64,000 bases of DNA, taken from contig JAYPYW010000002.1 in the NCBI GenBank assembly GCA_038154685.1, forward strand, positions 1 through 64,000, in the 5' to 3' direction. The notes under the pieces were generated by a model, which worked only from the letters and a program-made list of their open reading frames with translations, was not told the origin of the DNA and ran no database searches. Each line of letters opens with the position of its first letter. Within the stretch, counting starts at the first letter, position 1. This DNA comes from GCA-002722245 sp038154685. Its GTDB lineage: Bacteria; Bacteroidota; Bacteroidia; Flavobacteriales_C; GCA-002722245. Position numbers and translations under genes: made by a program. This document shows, piece by piece, positions 9,333-18,800 of the stretch.

Positions 9333-9765
9333 TCGGGACAATAGGATAATCAATTTTAGCTCCAGCTTTCACTTCAATTAAAATACTTGAACTTGTTGCG
9401 TCGCCTTGAGATGCGTAACCATCATTATTTAAATCGGCAACACAAGTTAAATAGTACTTTCCGGGAGGTAAATTTGTGAAATTAAACTCATTTATTCCTT
9501 CGGCAATTACTTTTAAAATCAAATCACCTTCTCTTTCTTTACCTCTTATGTATTCACTCTCCATAATAAATTGACCCATCATATTAGTTAATGGCTCTTT
9601 AGATAAATACAATTGTGTTTTTGAATTTTCGAGAGTAGGCTTCTTCTTAAATTTCACAAGTAGAACACCAAAATTAGAAGTACTATCAATCGAACTTGTG
9701 GCCTTATTAGATGTAGAACAACTAAAAAACACAACAAGAATAAATGCGAAAAATAAACTCTTCAT
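9316..9765 (-). CDS. Lipoprotein with NDG-type Ca-like loop
   Basis: 149 residues. The SpII signal MKSLFFAFILVVFFSC predicts lipidation at Cys16. The mature part ends in a compact beta-rich region with FNFTNLPPGKYYLTCVADLNN followed by DGYASQGD. That resembles small Bacteroidota Ig-fold or DUF2141-like domains with a calcium-binding loop. The function is unknown. Its 3' end overlaps the arginase 3' end by 17 bases, and it lies 18 bases downstream of nothing on its own strand, so it may be monocistronic. Confidence 0.7.
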   Translation of the reverse strand: MKSLFFAFILVVFFSCSTSNKATSSIDSTSNFGVLLVKFKKKPTLENSKTQLYLSKEPLTNMMGQFIMESEYIRGKEREGDLILKVIAEGINEFNFTNLPPGKYYLTCVADLNNDGYASQGDATSSSILIEVKAGAKIDYPIVPINYQN

Positions 9766-9783
9766 TTTTAAGTAATATTCAAA

Positions 9784-11424
9784 TTACCTCTTCACAACTT
9801 TAATGGACTCAGAAGGCATTCCTTCCGATTGTATATTTAAAGTGTAGATTCCATTGGCTAAAGAAGATAAATCTAAAACCACTTTCCCGTTTGAATTACT
9901 AATATTTGTAGCCTTTACTAACTGTCCGCTTTGATTATAAACCTGAATTAACCCTTTCTCAAAATCATTTTCGCTCATCAAAACAAGCTCATTAACAAAT
10001 GGATTAGGTGAAGCAAACCAAGTTAAATTAGCATTATCCGAAAGAACATCATCGTTTATACTTGTTGAACAGTCGGTATCAATTTTATAAGATTCCTGTA
10101 CTAATTCTTCTACAACTGAATCGTTAAAACTTGCTTCATTAGAGTGATCAAAAAATGTTTGGTCGACTATAGAGTCACCGCCACCCATCCAATCTTTAAG
10201 TAAAGTACCAAACACAGATCTGTAATCATATTGAACTGTTTCAATTTGCCAGTTATTATCCTCGCTAGCTTCATTTAAATCGGGGTTGATTCCCGATACA
10301 CCACCTTGAATTGGTTTACCAAAAACAAACATTGGGGCAACTTCTCCATGATCAGTCCCTAAATTCCCATTTTCATGAACCTTACGTCCAAACTCAGAAT
10401 AAGTAATGGCAACTACTTCGTCGTCCAAACCAAGTGAATTAATATCGGCAATAAATGCTCCTATGGCTCCATTTAAGATTTCTAATAATGTATTATGTCT
10501 TCCTAAGATATCCCCAGATCCAGTTTCTAATTGAACTGCGTGTGTATCAAAACCAGGTAATCGAACCATGAAAATTTTAGAATTCAAACCACCTTTTATC
10601 ATTCTAGCCACAGTTTTTAATTGATCCGCCAGATCGTTATCAGGATAAGTTTCCGAATTACTTCCAGCGTTAAATGCGTTTGAGATCGCGTTGGCATAAA
10701 TATTAGCCAACTTATCCGTCTCAATAATGTAATCCATTTCAATCCCAAAATCTGTAGTGAGGTCAATACTTGATGGAGCTTCACCCCCTAAACCACTTAA
10801 TACAGAATAAAAACCTGAAGCATCTTGATTGGTGATGTTCATGTTCATTCCGTGTTCATGAATTCCATGGAATCCCAATGAATTTTTCACATTTCCCATT
10901 TGAACAGCAAATGGATAATCTGAACCTAATTCATCAGCGTACATTTGTTCCATATACCTTCCAATCCAACCAGAATCTTTTCCATTTAACCAACTATTCC
11001 CGTCATTACCAGTCATGTACATATCACTAGAAGCGAAATGACTTTTATTTTGAGCGGGATAACCAATCCCTTGTAAAATTCTCATTGTTCCAGCATCATA
11101 CAAATCCTTAAAATTGGTGAGAGCAGGGTGCAAACCAATTTGCTGATTATCTGAAAGTCCACTATCCAAGGTTATATATTTATTCAAACCTGAATCAGGC
11201 ACCTTAATGGTTGGTCGGACAGTACTGTATATATCATATTGATTCAATGGAATTGTGGTATTTAGTCCGTCGTTCCCTCCATCAAGGTTAATTAAAACTA
11301 ATTTCCTTTTGGAAAAGTCACAACCTTTAATACTTTCCCATTCTCTGCTGGCCATCATTTCCATTGGCATTAATGCAGCTGCAGAAGCTGTTGCACCCAG
11401 CTTAATAAAATTTCTTCTTTTCAT
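9784..11424 (-). CDS. DUF1501 family exported protein with Tat-like signal and T9SS type A sorting domain
   Basis: 546 residues. The N-terminus has a twin-arginine motif (KRRNFIKLG) followed by a short Ala-rich segment. The DUF1501 core (alkaline-phosphatase-like) includes LVLINLDGGNDGLNT, PGFDTHAVQ and YSEFGRKVHENGNLGTDHGE. The last 80 or so residues form a type A sorting domain: NPFVNEL, then IQVYNQSGQLVKA, then GIYTLNIQ, ending KVVKR. It follows the DUF1800 gene by 3 bases. The DUF1800/DUF1501 pairing is widespread, but the enzymatic role is not established. Confidence 0.88.
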   Translation of the reverse strand: MKRRNFIKLGATASAAALMPMEMMASREWESIKGCDFSKRKLVLINLDGGNDGLNTTIPLNQYDIYSTVRPTIKVPDSGLNKYITLDSGLSDNQQIGLHPALTNFKDLYDAGTMRILQGIGYPAQNKSHFASSDMYMTGNDGNSWLNGKDSGWIGRYMEQMYADELGSDYPFAVQMGNVKNSLGFHGIHEHGMNMNITNQDASGFYSVLSGLGGEAPSSIDLTTDFGIEMDYIIETDKLANIYANAISNAFNAGSNSETYPDNDLADQLKTVARMIKGGLNSKIFMVRLPGFDTHAVQLETGSGDILGRHNTLLEILNGAIGAFIADINSLGLDDEVVAITYSEFGRKVHENGNLGTDHGEVAPMFVFGKPIQGGVSGINPDLNEASEDNNWQIETVQYDYRSVFGTLLKDWMGGGDSIVDQTFFDHSNEASFNDSVVEELVQESYKIDTDCSTSINDDVLSDNANLTWFASPNPFVNELVLMSENDFEKGLIQVYNQSGQLVKATNISNSNGKVVLDLSSLANGIYTLNIQSEGMPSESIKVVKR

Positions 11425-11427
11425 AGC

Positions 11428-13065
11428 TTACATTATTTGGAATTCAGCAGCGTTAACCATTGCTATTAATAATTCATCTAACCTAGTTCGGGCGGTGGTA
11501 TCATCTCCTCCAACATAATCTCCCCAGGCACCGGTCCAATAAACATCCCCTATTCCGCTAGTTAAAAACCCTTTGAAATATTCTATTCTATCTGCATCAA
11601 TGGCTTCTGGATATAAATATTCTGATATTTCTCTAACAACTTTTGTTGCATCGTATGGATCAGAAATAGTGCTTTCAACATATTTGACTGAATCTACTGT
11701 AGAAACAAATCTTCCCCAGCCAGCTATTAAGTTCCTTCCCGCAATAAATGACTCCATATATTTATACCGCGAAACAATTGTAGCGGATGTAAACCATTGT
11801 CGGTCATATCCTGGTTTCTGGTAATCAGCAGGATAACCTGCAACTGAATCTGGAGAAAACATTACAAAACCTGAACCTGTAAAGCAAGAGTTGTGCGCAA
11901 AATTCCTGAAGAAATAAAGGTAATATTCCTCCCAATTTGCTTCCAAACTCGCATCCACTATTTCTACTTTAAACGCAGAAGCTATTTCGGTAAACAATTG
12001 CATCGGGTGTTTTATAATTGCCCCTATTTTATTGTCGGTTGCATCACCGTCATCTAAATCATAAAAATGCTCACTTGCTAATAATTTGGTAAGTACAGGT
12101 AATAATTGATAACCATTACTCCTCAAGTCGGCAGCTAAAGGTTCAATAATATCCGTTTCAACCTCTGCATCCCATTCACTTTTTACAAAAAATCTATACA
12201 ATTTCCTTACATAGGAAACCGCAGTAGCATCTTGAGCGAAAATCATATTTACAAAATCTTCATGCTCATCTTTAATTCCAGAAGGGGTATTCCTACCTGT
12301 AATTACTGTTCCTCCAAATGCATAACTAAAGGTTTTATCATCTGGAACGTGATGATTTTCCTTGATATAACCAGTAGGCAATCCAGTATCAGCATCAACA
12401 ATAGTCCTGTCATTTTGATTTTTAAACCCCGTTAAAACCTGGGCTGCCATTTGAACATCGTGCTCTGTATAATTGGTGTAATCCCCTACCGCAATTTGTT
12501 CTCCTTTCAGAATGGTAAATAACTCCAAAAATTCTCTGGCATAATTTTCATTTGGATTCCAACGATTGTTGGTGTTGTTATCCAAGTACATCAGCATTGC
12601 ATTATCTATTGTGATTTTGTTTGCCAAGGTTTTTAAATCCTGGAAAGCGTACAATTGTATCAACTTTAAATGATCATAAAAATGAGATGAAGTTCCTGTT
12701 CCCCCATCCTTCGATGTAGTAAAGCAGGTATGTAAAAACAAGGTTAATTTATGCTCCAACGAAACCTCGTTAAACGCATTGTACCACCACCAACCAGCAA
12801 CATATGAACGTTTCGCTGTTTGAGACCCAAAATCAATTCTTGTGGAACTTGTAAAATGTTTTTCATCCCAATCGGCTCCTCTTGGATCAATAGGTTCGGA
12901 AAGCTTTGCTGTTGATCTAACCCCCATGATCGATAATGCTTCTGCAGGAGTATATGCAGCAAACTCATCAATTTTTTCCGGTGAAAAATTAAAACATGCT
13001 CTTCGCAATAAATGCTTAGCCTTACGCTTACCCAAAGGTGAGCTATAGGCAACTAATGATGGCAT
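11428..13065 (-). CDS. DUF1800 family protein
   Basis: 545 residues. It opens with the family motif KAKHLLRRACFNFSPEKIDE. Later blocks NENYAREFLELFT (about residue 175), FFVKSEWD and GSGFVMFSPDSVAGYP are typical of DUF1800. No signal peptide is visible at the start, although its partner gene, 3 bases downstream, encodes a protein with Tat and T9SS signals. The protein may travel with the partner, or it may act in the periplasm by an unseen route. The function is unknown. Confidence 0.88.
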   Translation of the reverse strand: MPSLVAYSSPLGKRKAKHLLRRACFNFSPEKIDEFAAYTPAEALSIMGVRSTAKLSEPIDPRGADWDEKHFTSSTRIDFGSQTAKRSYVAGWWWYNAFNEVSLEHKLTLFLHTCFTTSKDGGTGTSSHFYDHLKLIQLYAFQDLKTLANKITIDNAMLMYLDNNTNNRWNPNENYAREFLELFTILKGEQIAVGDYTNYTEHDVQMAAQVLTGFKNQNDRTIVDADTGLPTGYIKENHHVPDDKTFSYAFGGTVITGRNTPSGIKDEHEDFVNMIFAQDATAVSYVRKLYRFFVKSEWDAEVETDIIEPLAADLRSNGYQLLPVLTKLLASEHFYDLDDGDATDNKIGAIIKHPMQLFTEIASAFKVEIVDASLEANWEEYYLYFFRNFAHNSCFTGSGFVMFSPDSVAGYPADYQKPGYDRQWFTSATIVSRYKYMESFIAGRNLIAGWGRFVSTVDSVKYVESTISDPYDATKVVREISEYLYPEAIDADRIEYFKGFLTSGIGDVYWTGAWGDYVGGDDTTARTRLDELLIAMVNAAEFQIM

Positions 13066-13083
13066 AGTAAAGGTTTTGGTTTC

Positions 13084-13102
13084 TGTAATTCTTTAAATTA
13101 CA
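13084..13102. promoter_or_regulatory. Inverted repeat TGTAATT-CTTTA-AATTACA upstream of DUF1800
   Basis: A perfect 7-base inverted repeat lies 19 bases before the DUF1800 start in the divergent intergenic region. It could be an operator. The T-run on the plus side has no gene to terminate. Confidence 0.4.
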
Positions 13103-13124
13103 ATTTTTTTGGGTTTTTCATAAA

Positions 13125-13142
13125 GTGCTATTTTTGGGAGCA
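13125..13142. promoter_or_regulatory. Inverted repeat GTGCT...AGCAC containing a TATTTTTG box
   Basis: A 5-base stem flanks TATTTTTG (13129-13136, plus), a match to the -7 consensus. A TTTG lies 17 bases upstream, slightly closer than ideal. It could be the promoter of the lipoprotein/sigma operon, overlapped by an operator. Confidence 0.35.
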
Positions 13143-13224
13143 CAATATTCGAAATATATTTTTTGGATATTCCAACCTTTTGGAAAAAGTATTCATCTAT
13201 TGAATTAGGGAATAATTATTAAAA

Positions 13225-13920
13225 ATGAAAAGATATTTTTTGATCATATCAATCATATCTTCCATTGGTTTGCTTAATACTGCCTGTAAAAAAGAGCAAG
13301 ACAAGTGGAAACAGCCAAGTGATGTTCGCTTTAAGGTTGATATAAAAAAGAACGAATCCGCAAGCGATAAGCTACAGTTCATAGGAGGTACAATTAATAT
13401 TTCTGAATTTAGCATTGATGGAACTCGTGTTCAAGGAGAAGATCCTTATTTTGAAACATCGTTTGATGATGGTTTACTAATCGAATTTGATTCAGTGAAT
13501 TCTGTTGGCGGTTTAAGTTTCGATATTCCACAAGGAACTTATACTAGGCTAAATGTAAAATTCAAAGCTGAAAGTTATGGGGAGAATACAATGGTTATTC
13601 TTGGTACTTACAAAAATGATGACGATGAATTAATCCCTTTAAGGTTTGAATCTGCATCTTCTCAAATTTATAATGTTACGGCCAAAACAAGTGCTGGTAA
13701 TCCAGAAATAATATTAAGCGAAGAAAATGGTTCGATAGGAACTATTTTATTGGATCCTGTTTACTGGTTTGGAAATGTATCTGAATATTCATTGGAAAAT
13801 GCTGATTTGTTTGAAGTTGAAGGGGAAATGACTATCCTCATAAATGAAGACACCAATAAAACTATTCAAAACAAGATTAAGAATAGAATTGATAAGTCTA
13901 CTGAGATAATTTTTGACTAA
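13225..13920 (+). CDS. Lipoprotein, first gene of ECF sigma operon
   Basis: 231 residues. The SpII signal ends GLLNTAC, with lipidation at Cys21. The mature protein is beta-rich, with an IPQGTYTRLNVKFKAES segment that recalls DUF4382-type lipoproteins; I am not sure of that family. Its stop lies 8 bases inside the sigma-factor reading frame (TTGACTAA), so the genes are probably co-translated. An envelope sensor or cargo of the sigma system is possible, but this is only inference. Confidence 0.75.
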   Translation: MKRYFLIISIISSIGLLNTACKKEQDKWKQPSDVRFKVDIKKNESASDKLQFIGGTINISEFSIDGTRVQGEDPYFETSFDDGLLIEFDSVNSVGGLSFDIPQGTYTRLNVKFKAESYGENTMVILGTYKNDDDELIPLRFESASSQIYNVTAKTSAGNPEIILSEENGSIGTILLDPVYWFGNVSEYSLENADLFEVEGEMTILINEDTNKTIQNKIKNRIDKSTEIIFD

Positions 13921-14464
13921 CCAAGATCCAAATACAATCTCTGATGAACAGTTAGTTAAACATTGTTTGGCTGATGAAAGGTCCTATCAGGAAATCTTAT
14001 ACAGAAGGTTTGCTGGTAAGATGTATAATGTTGCGCTGACATACGCTAAAAATGATGATGAAGCTTGCGACGTTTTACAGGAGGGATTTATTAATGTTTT
14101 TAGGAAATTACACCAATTTAAATTCGAATCACCTTTAGAGGGATGGGTGAGAAAAATAATAGTAAATAAAGCACTCGAAATATATCGTCAAAAGAAAAGA
14201 AGAGAGGAAGTTACCGAAGATTATACGTCTGACTTAACCACTTTTACCGAAACTATCTTAGAGAGTATAAATGCCAAAGAAATAGTTAATTTCATTAATG
14301 AGCTTCCGCAAAAAGCCGCTATGGTTTTAAAACTATATGCAATTGAAGGATATGCACACAATGAAATTGCCGATTTAATGGATATATCTGTCGGTACTTC
14401 CAAATCTCAATTAAACAGGGCCAGAGCTTTACTAAAAGAAAAGATCGATCAATCCAATGGATAA
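13913..14464 (+). CDS. ECF-type RNA polymerase sigma factor (sigma-70 family)
   Basis: 183 residues, normal for ECF sigma factors. Region 2 includes FRRLYR-like ILYRRFAGKMYNVALTYA and DACDVLQE-like EACDVLQEGFINVFR, then GWVRKIIVNKALEIYR. Region 4 includes LPQKAAMVLKLYAIEGYAHN and EIADLMDISVGTSKSQLNRA, the DNA-binding helix-turn-helix. The start is TTG at 13913, inside the end of the upstream lipoprotein. It overlaps the next gene by 8 bases (ATGGATAA). The adjacent membrane protein is the likely anti-sigma partner. Confidence 0.92.
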   Translation: MTNQDPNTISDEQLVKHCLADERSYQEILYRRFAGKMYNVALTYAKNDDEACDVLQEGFINVFRKLHQFKFESPLEGWVRKIIVNKALEIYRQKKRREEVTEDYTSDLTTFTETILESINAKEIVNFINELPQKAAMVLKLYAIEGYAHNEIADLMDISVGTSKSQLNRARALLKEKIDQSNG

Positions 14465-15785
14465 TAAAGGGAATATAGAAAATAAAATCAAGCAAAGCTT
14501 TGATGCTATGGACGCTAAAGTTCCTGAAGGATTGTGGGGTAAAATAAACGATTCCTTACCTGGTGTAGATCCTTTATCTAGTAAGGTTAAAGAAAGTTTC
14601 GAGGCTACAAATAACGAAGAGAATATTCCAGAAGGTGTATGGGATGGTATTAACCAGCAGCTTAATATTGATAAATCTTGGTTGAACATCAAACGTCAAT
14701 TAGACCTAAGAACTTTCTACCGAAAATCAAGAAAGTATGCTGCTTTATTGTTGTTGCTCCTAACTTTTGGGTACGGTGGTTATAAAGTATTCAACGATTC
14801 AGAAGGATTTGAAAAAATCGCTTTTAACCAAAATACCCCAAACCAAAATCAAATTGTTGATCATGTTGAAAATGAAAACATAACTAGAGAAAAAGGAAAA
14901 AATCCGCATATTAATTACTCAAATTCGACTAAGGAAGATGATGAAAAAACAAATTTAGAATTAACGACAAAGGAAAAAATCCAATCGACAAATTCCACAA
15001 GGAAATCTATTACAAATAGAAATCCATTGAAGTTAGCATCAAGTACTGAGGAAAAAGAGTTAGAAATATTAAATGCAGTGGATATTTCCGAATTCCCAAA
15101 ATTGAGTTTAAGCACTTCTAATCCAGGCATCTCCAAAATGGAAATCACAATAAAACCGATAACAACCAAAAAGTTTAAAAAAGTTTGGGAAATAGGAATT
15201 ATCTCCAATCTGGATCAAACATGGATCTTTAACAACGAAACCAGAAAAAGTTTTGATAATGAAAGTTTAATATCATCTACTCCTGGAAATCATTTAAATT
15301 TCGGATTAATAAGTACTTATAATATTTCAAAAAAACACTCTGTAAACTTACTTTACTACAATTCACACAAAGCTTCCCAGTCCTACAACACCTATCACAG
15401 GGGAAGATATATTTCTAAATCTTTGAATTTTAATTTCATGAAAATTGCCTTGTCTTATCAATACAATTTTCTTCCTGGGAACGCCAAATTATTCAACTAT
15501 CAATTCAATGCTAAAGGAGGAGTGTTTTATTCCAGCTTAAAAGAAGGTTTAGTTAGCCAAACTGAAAGCCAGAATGAGGTTTCTGAGCAATACAGCAACC
15601 AATTCGGAGCGTTGTTTCAACTAGGACAAGATCTTATAAAAGAACCATTTACGATATCGTACGGATTTAACTTGGAACAAGGGTTTAACAACCTTTATGT
15701 TGGAGATTTATATACTCCTGCCGACTTCAATAAAACGAATAATTTCAACATTGGAGGATACATTTCCTTGAAATTGAAAATTTAA
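14457..15785 (+). CDS. Probable anti-sigma/outer-membrane barrel protein downstream of ECF sigma factor
   Basis: 442 residues. The cytoplasmic N-terminus has two copies of a motif: IKQSFDAMDAKVPEGLWGKI (about 9-28) and VKESFEATNN...IPEGVWDGI (about 42-64). One membrane segment follows at about 95-110 (YAALLLLLLTFGYGGY). Then comes a polar Asn/Thr/Lys-rich linker, and a C-terminal part (about 240-442) with alternating aromatic strands ending in GGYISLKLKI, like a small beta-barrel. Bacteroidota often place such a protein after an ECF sigma factor. The anti-sigma role is inferred from position and the duplicated N-terminal motif. Confidence 0.65.
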   Translation: MDNKGNIENKIKQSFDAMDAKVPEGLWGKINDSLPGVDPLSSKVKESFEATNNEENIPEGVWDGINQQLNIDKSWLNIKRQLDLRTFYRKSRKYAALLLLLLTFGYGGYKVFNDSEGFEKIAFNQNTPNQNQIVDHVENENITREKGKNPHINYSNSTKEDDEKTNLELTTKEKIQSTNSTRKSITNRNPLKLASSTEEKELEILNAVDISEFPKLSLSTSNPGISKMEITIKPITTKKFKKVWEIGIISNLDQTWIFNNETRKSFDNESLISSTPGNHLNFGLISTYNISKKHSVNLLYYNSHKASQSYNTYHRGRYISKSLNFNFMKIALSYQYNFLPGNAKLFNYQFNAKGGVFYSSLKEGLVSQTESQNEVSEQYSNQFGALFQLGQDLIKEPFTISYGFNLEQGFNNLYVGDLYTPADFNKTNNFNIGGYISLKLKI

Positions 15786-15876
15786 TTCACTAATTTCCAA
15801 CCTTTATAATATTTCATTCATCCTTACCCTAAGAGCCTATTTTTTAGAAAGAGAACAGTTAGCTAATTAGTAAGGT

Positions 15877-18800
15877 ATGCTTAAAAGGAATTTCTTGCCA
15901 CTAATACTCCTTTTACTCGCAGTTGCTTCGTCGGTTTACGGACAAAGCGGTTTGTGTACAGGAGAAACACCATTCTACGAAGTAGATTTGGTTGGAAACC
16001 CAGGTGGTACTTGGATTTCCGAACCACCTACTGCTAGAGCTGGTTCATGTTGTGGATCTGAATGGCCAGAAAGATGTATAGAGTTTGAAATCATGCTTGA
16101 TTCAGCTACTGTTGCTATTAATTTCGAAATTGCCTCTGGGGCAGTTCCTCCTGGCGCAATGTATTATAGAATTGGATGTGGTCCAGAAACAGCTGTTGGA
16201 GAACCAATTTGTGTTGACGGTCCAGGTCCTCATGCTCTTACTTTTTGTAAACCTGGTAAAAACTTAAATACCTACGCAATTACTGCTATTCCAGCTCCCG
16301 GAACTTCACCAGATTCAAAAACTTCCGAAGGGTGTAATACCAAAATAGGTACTGTTGGTTTATTAACTGATGTTACCTGGACGGATATAACTGGGGGTGG
16401 AATTTATAATGATTATTTAGATTGTACTTTCGGTTGTGATACTGTTACAGTTACTCCTCAACCTGGGTATCCAGCTTATGTTGATTATCAAGTTTGTGGA
16501 ACTCCTGCAAGTGGTCCTTGTTCTCCAATAACGTATTATTGTGATACTATCAGAGTTGAATTTTTGGAGCCTCTTCAAGACTCTATCTATCCAAACCCAG
16601 CTCAATTTTGTGAGAACAGTGATGGAATTGAAATTACTGGATACATTAACGGTGGTTTAGCGCCGTACAGATACAGCTGGACTGACCCTAATGGGGTTTT
16701 TGTTGATTCTACCCAAACCATATTGGCAGATATTGAAGGTGAATATACCGTTGAAATTTTTGATGCCCTTTTCCCAAATTGTCCTGCTAAAACAGTTACA
16801 GGAAACGTTACAATGGTTTTACCTCCTGTTGTTAATGCTGGAGGCCCAATTAATATTTGTTCATCAAATCCAAATGTAAGCTTATCTGTTACCGAAGAAC
16901 GAACAACCGAGATTCAGTGGTTTGCTTTAGGAACCTTTGATGATAATAAATCTTTAACACCTACTTATACCCCTACCGATGATCAAATTGCTGCTGGGGA
17001 GGCCATTGTTTACGTATCGGGAACAGGATTAGGAAATTGTGAAAATGCGGTGGATAGCGTAATCATTACTATTAACCCTGCTTTAACACTGGATTTAGTA
17101 GGAGATAATTTGATTTGTCAGGGAACCACTCAAGATTTAGAAATCAATATTACAGGAGGAACTCCAAGTTATGATGTTTTATGGAATAACGGAGTTACTG
17201 ATACTATTAATCCTGATTTAGGTATTGGAACTTTCTCAGTTACTGTTTCTGATCAATCGGCTAATACTTGTTCCGAAACGGCTGAAATTACCGTTACAGA
17301 AGGGCCTGAAATTTTCACAGATTTAGCGCCTTTAACCACAATTTTATGTGTTAATACCGCAGCTGTAACTGTTACTGCATCTGGGGGGACTGGTACAAGT
17401 TATACCTACTCATGGAATACAGGGGAAACCGGACAAACAATCACAGTTTCTCCTGGTGAATTTATTGTTACTGTTACTGATGAAGCGGGTTGTCCTAAAA
17501 GTGATACTACCCTTGTAGAAGCTACAAATAGTGATTTAGACTTTTCTTTCCCAACTGTTCCAAATGTTTGTTTTGGAACTACTGCGGATGTAACGCCTAT
17601 TGTTTCTGGTGGATTTGATCCTGTAACCTATTTATGGGATGATGGAAGCACTGATGCCACTAAAGCTCTTGCTGCAGGTGATTATTGTTTAGAAGTAACT
17701 GATAATTTAGGTTGTAAGGTTAATAAATGTATCACAGTAAATGAAGACTCATTATTGGTTGCTCAAATTTACGGACCAACCGTAATTTGTAAGGATAGTG
17801 CCCAAGAAATTACTTCATGGGTTGCGGGAGGAACTCCTCCATATTCATACGAATGGCAAGATGGAAGTGCCGATGCTAACTTTTCAGGAGTTGCAGGTAG
17901 CTACAACGTAACAGTTACGGATGCAAACCCTAACAACTGTCAGGCTACTGCCAGCTTCACCTTAAACGAATCAACAGAATTGACTTCTTCTGTAACTCCA
18001 TCAGCTATAACTTGTCCTGGTGCCGAGGACGGAGTTTTAACTGTTTCTGCAAGTGGGTCTGAAGGTGGATACACTTACAGATGGGAAGATGGAACAACTA
18101 GCGCTGCAAACAGTGGATTGGATACTGGGTGGCATTATGTTACAATTACTGATCAAATTGGTTGTTCTAAAATTGATTCCGCAAGATTGGTGAATCCAGA
18201 TTCTATTTTAATTGATTTAACTGGTATTCAGAATGTAAGTTGTTTCGGTTTAACAGATGGTGCAGCAAGCGTTACAGCAACTGGTGGAACTGGGGTTTAT
18301 AGTTATAGCTGGACAAGCGGTGAAACTTCCGAAAACGCTGCTGCATTAGATGCAGGAACAAATTCTGTTACTGTTACTGATGGAAATGGGTGTTTAATGA
18401 CTGAAAGTTTTGAAATCACTGAACCTGAAGAATTAACAGCCAGTGCAGCTGAAGTATTTAACTTAACCTGTTACCAAAGTAATGACGGAACATTTAAAGT
18501 TGAAGCCGAAGGTGGAACAAGACCTTACAGCTACAGCTGGACTCCAAGTGTATCAACGGATAGTTTAGGTGAAAATCTTACTGCTGGAAGCTACAGTGTT
18601 GAAATAACCGACGCGAACGGATGTTCGTTTACGGTAAACCAAACCATTACCGAACCTACAGAACTTACTTCAAATGTAACACTGAATAACAACGTACTTT
18701 GTTATGGAGAATCTTCAGGTTCTGCGACTGCTTCAATATCTGGAGGGGTAACGCCATACGATTATTCTTGGTCGGATGGACTACCTAGTTTAACTAACTC

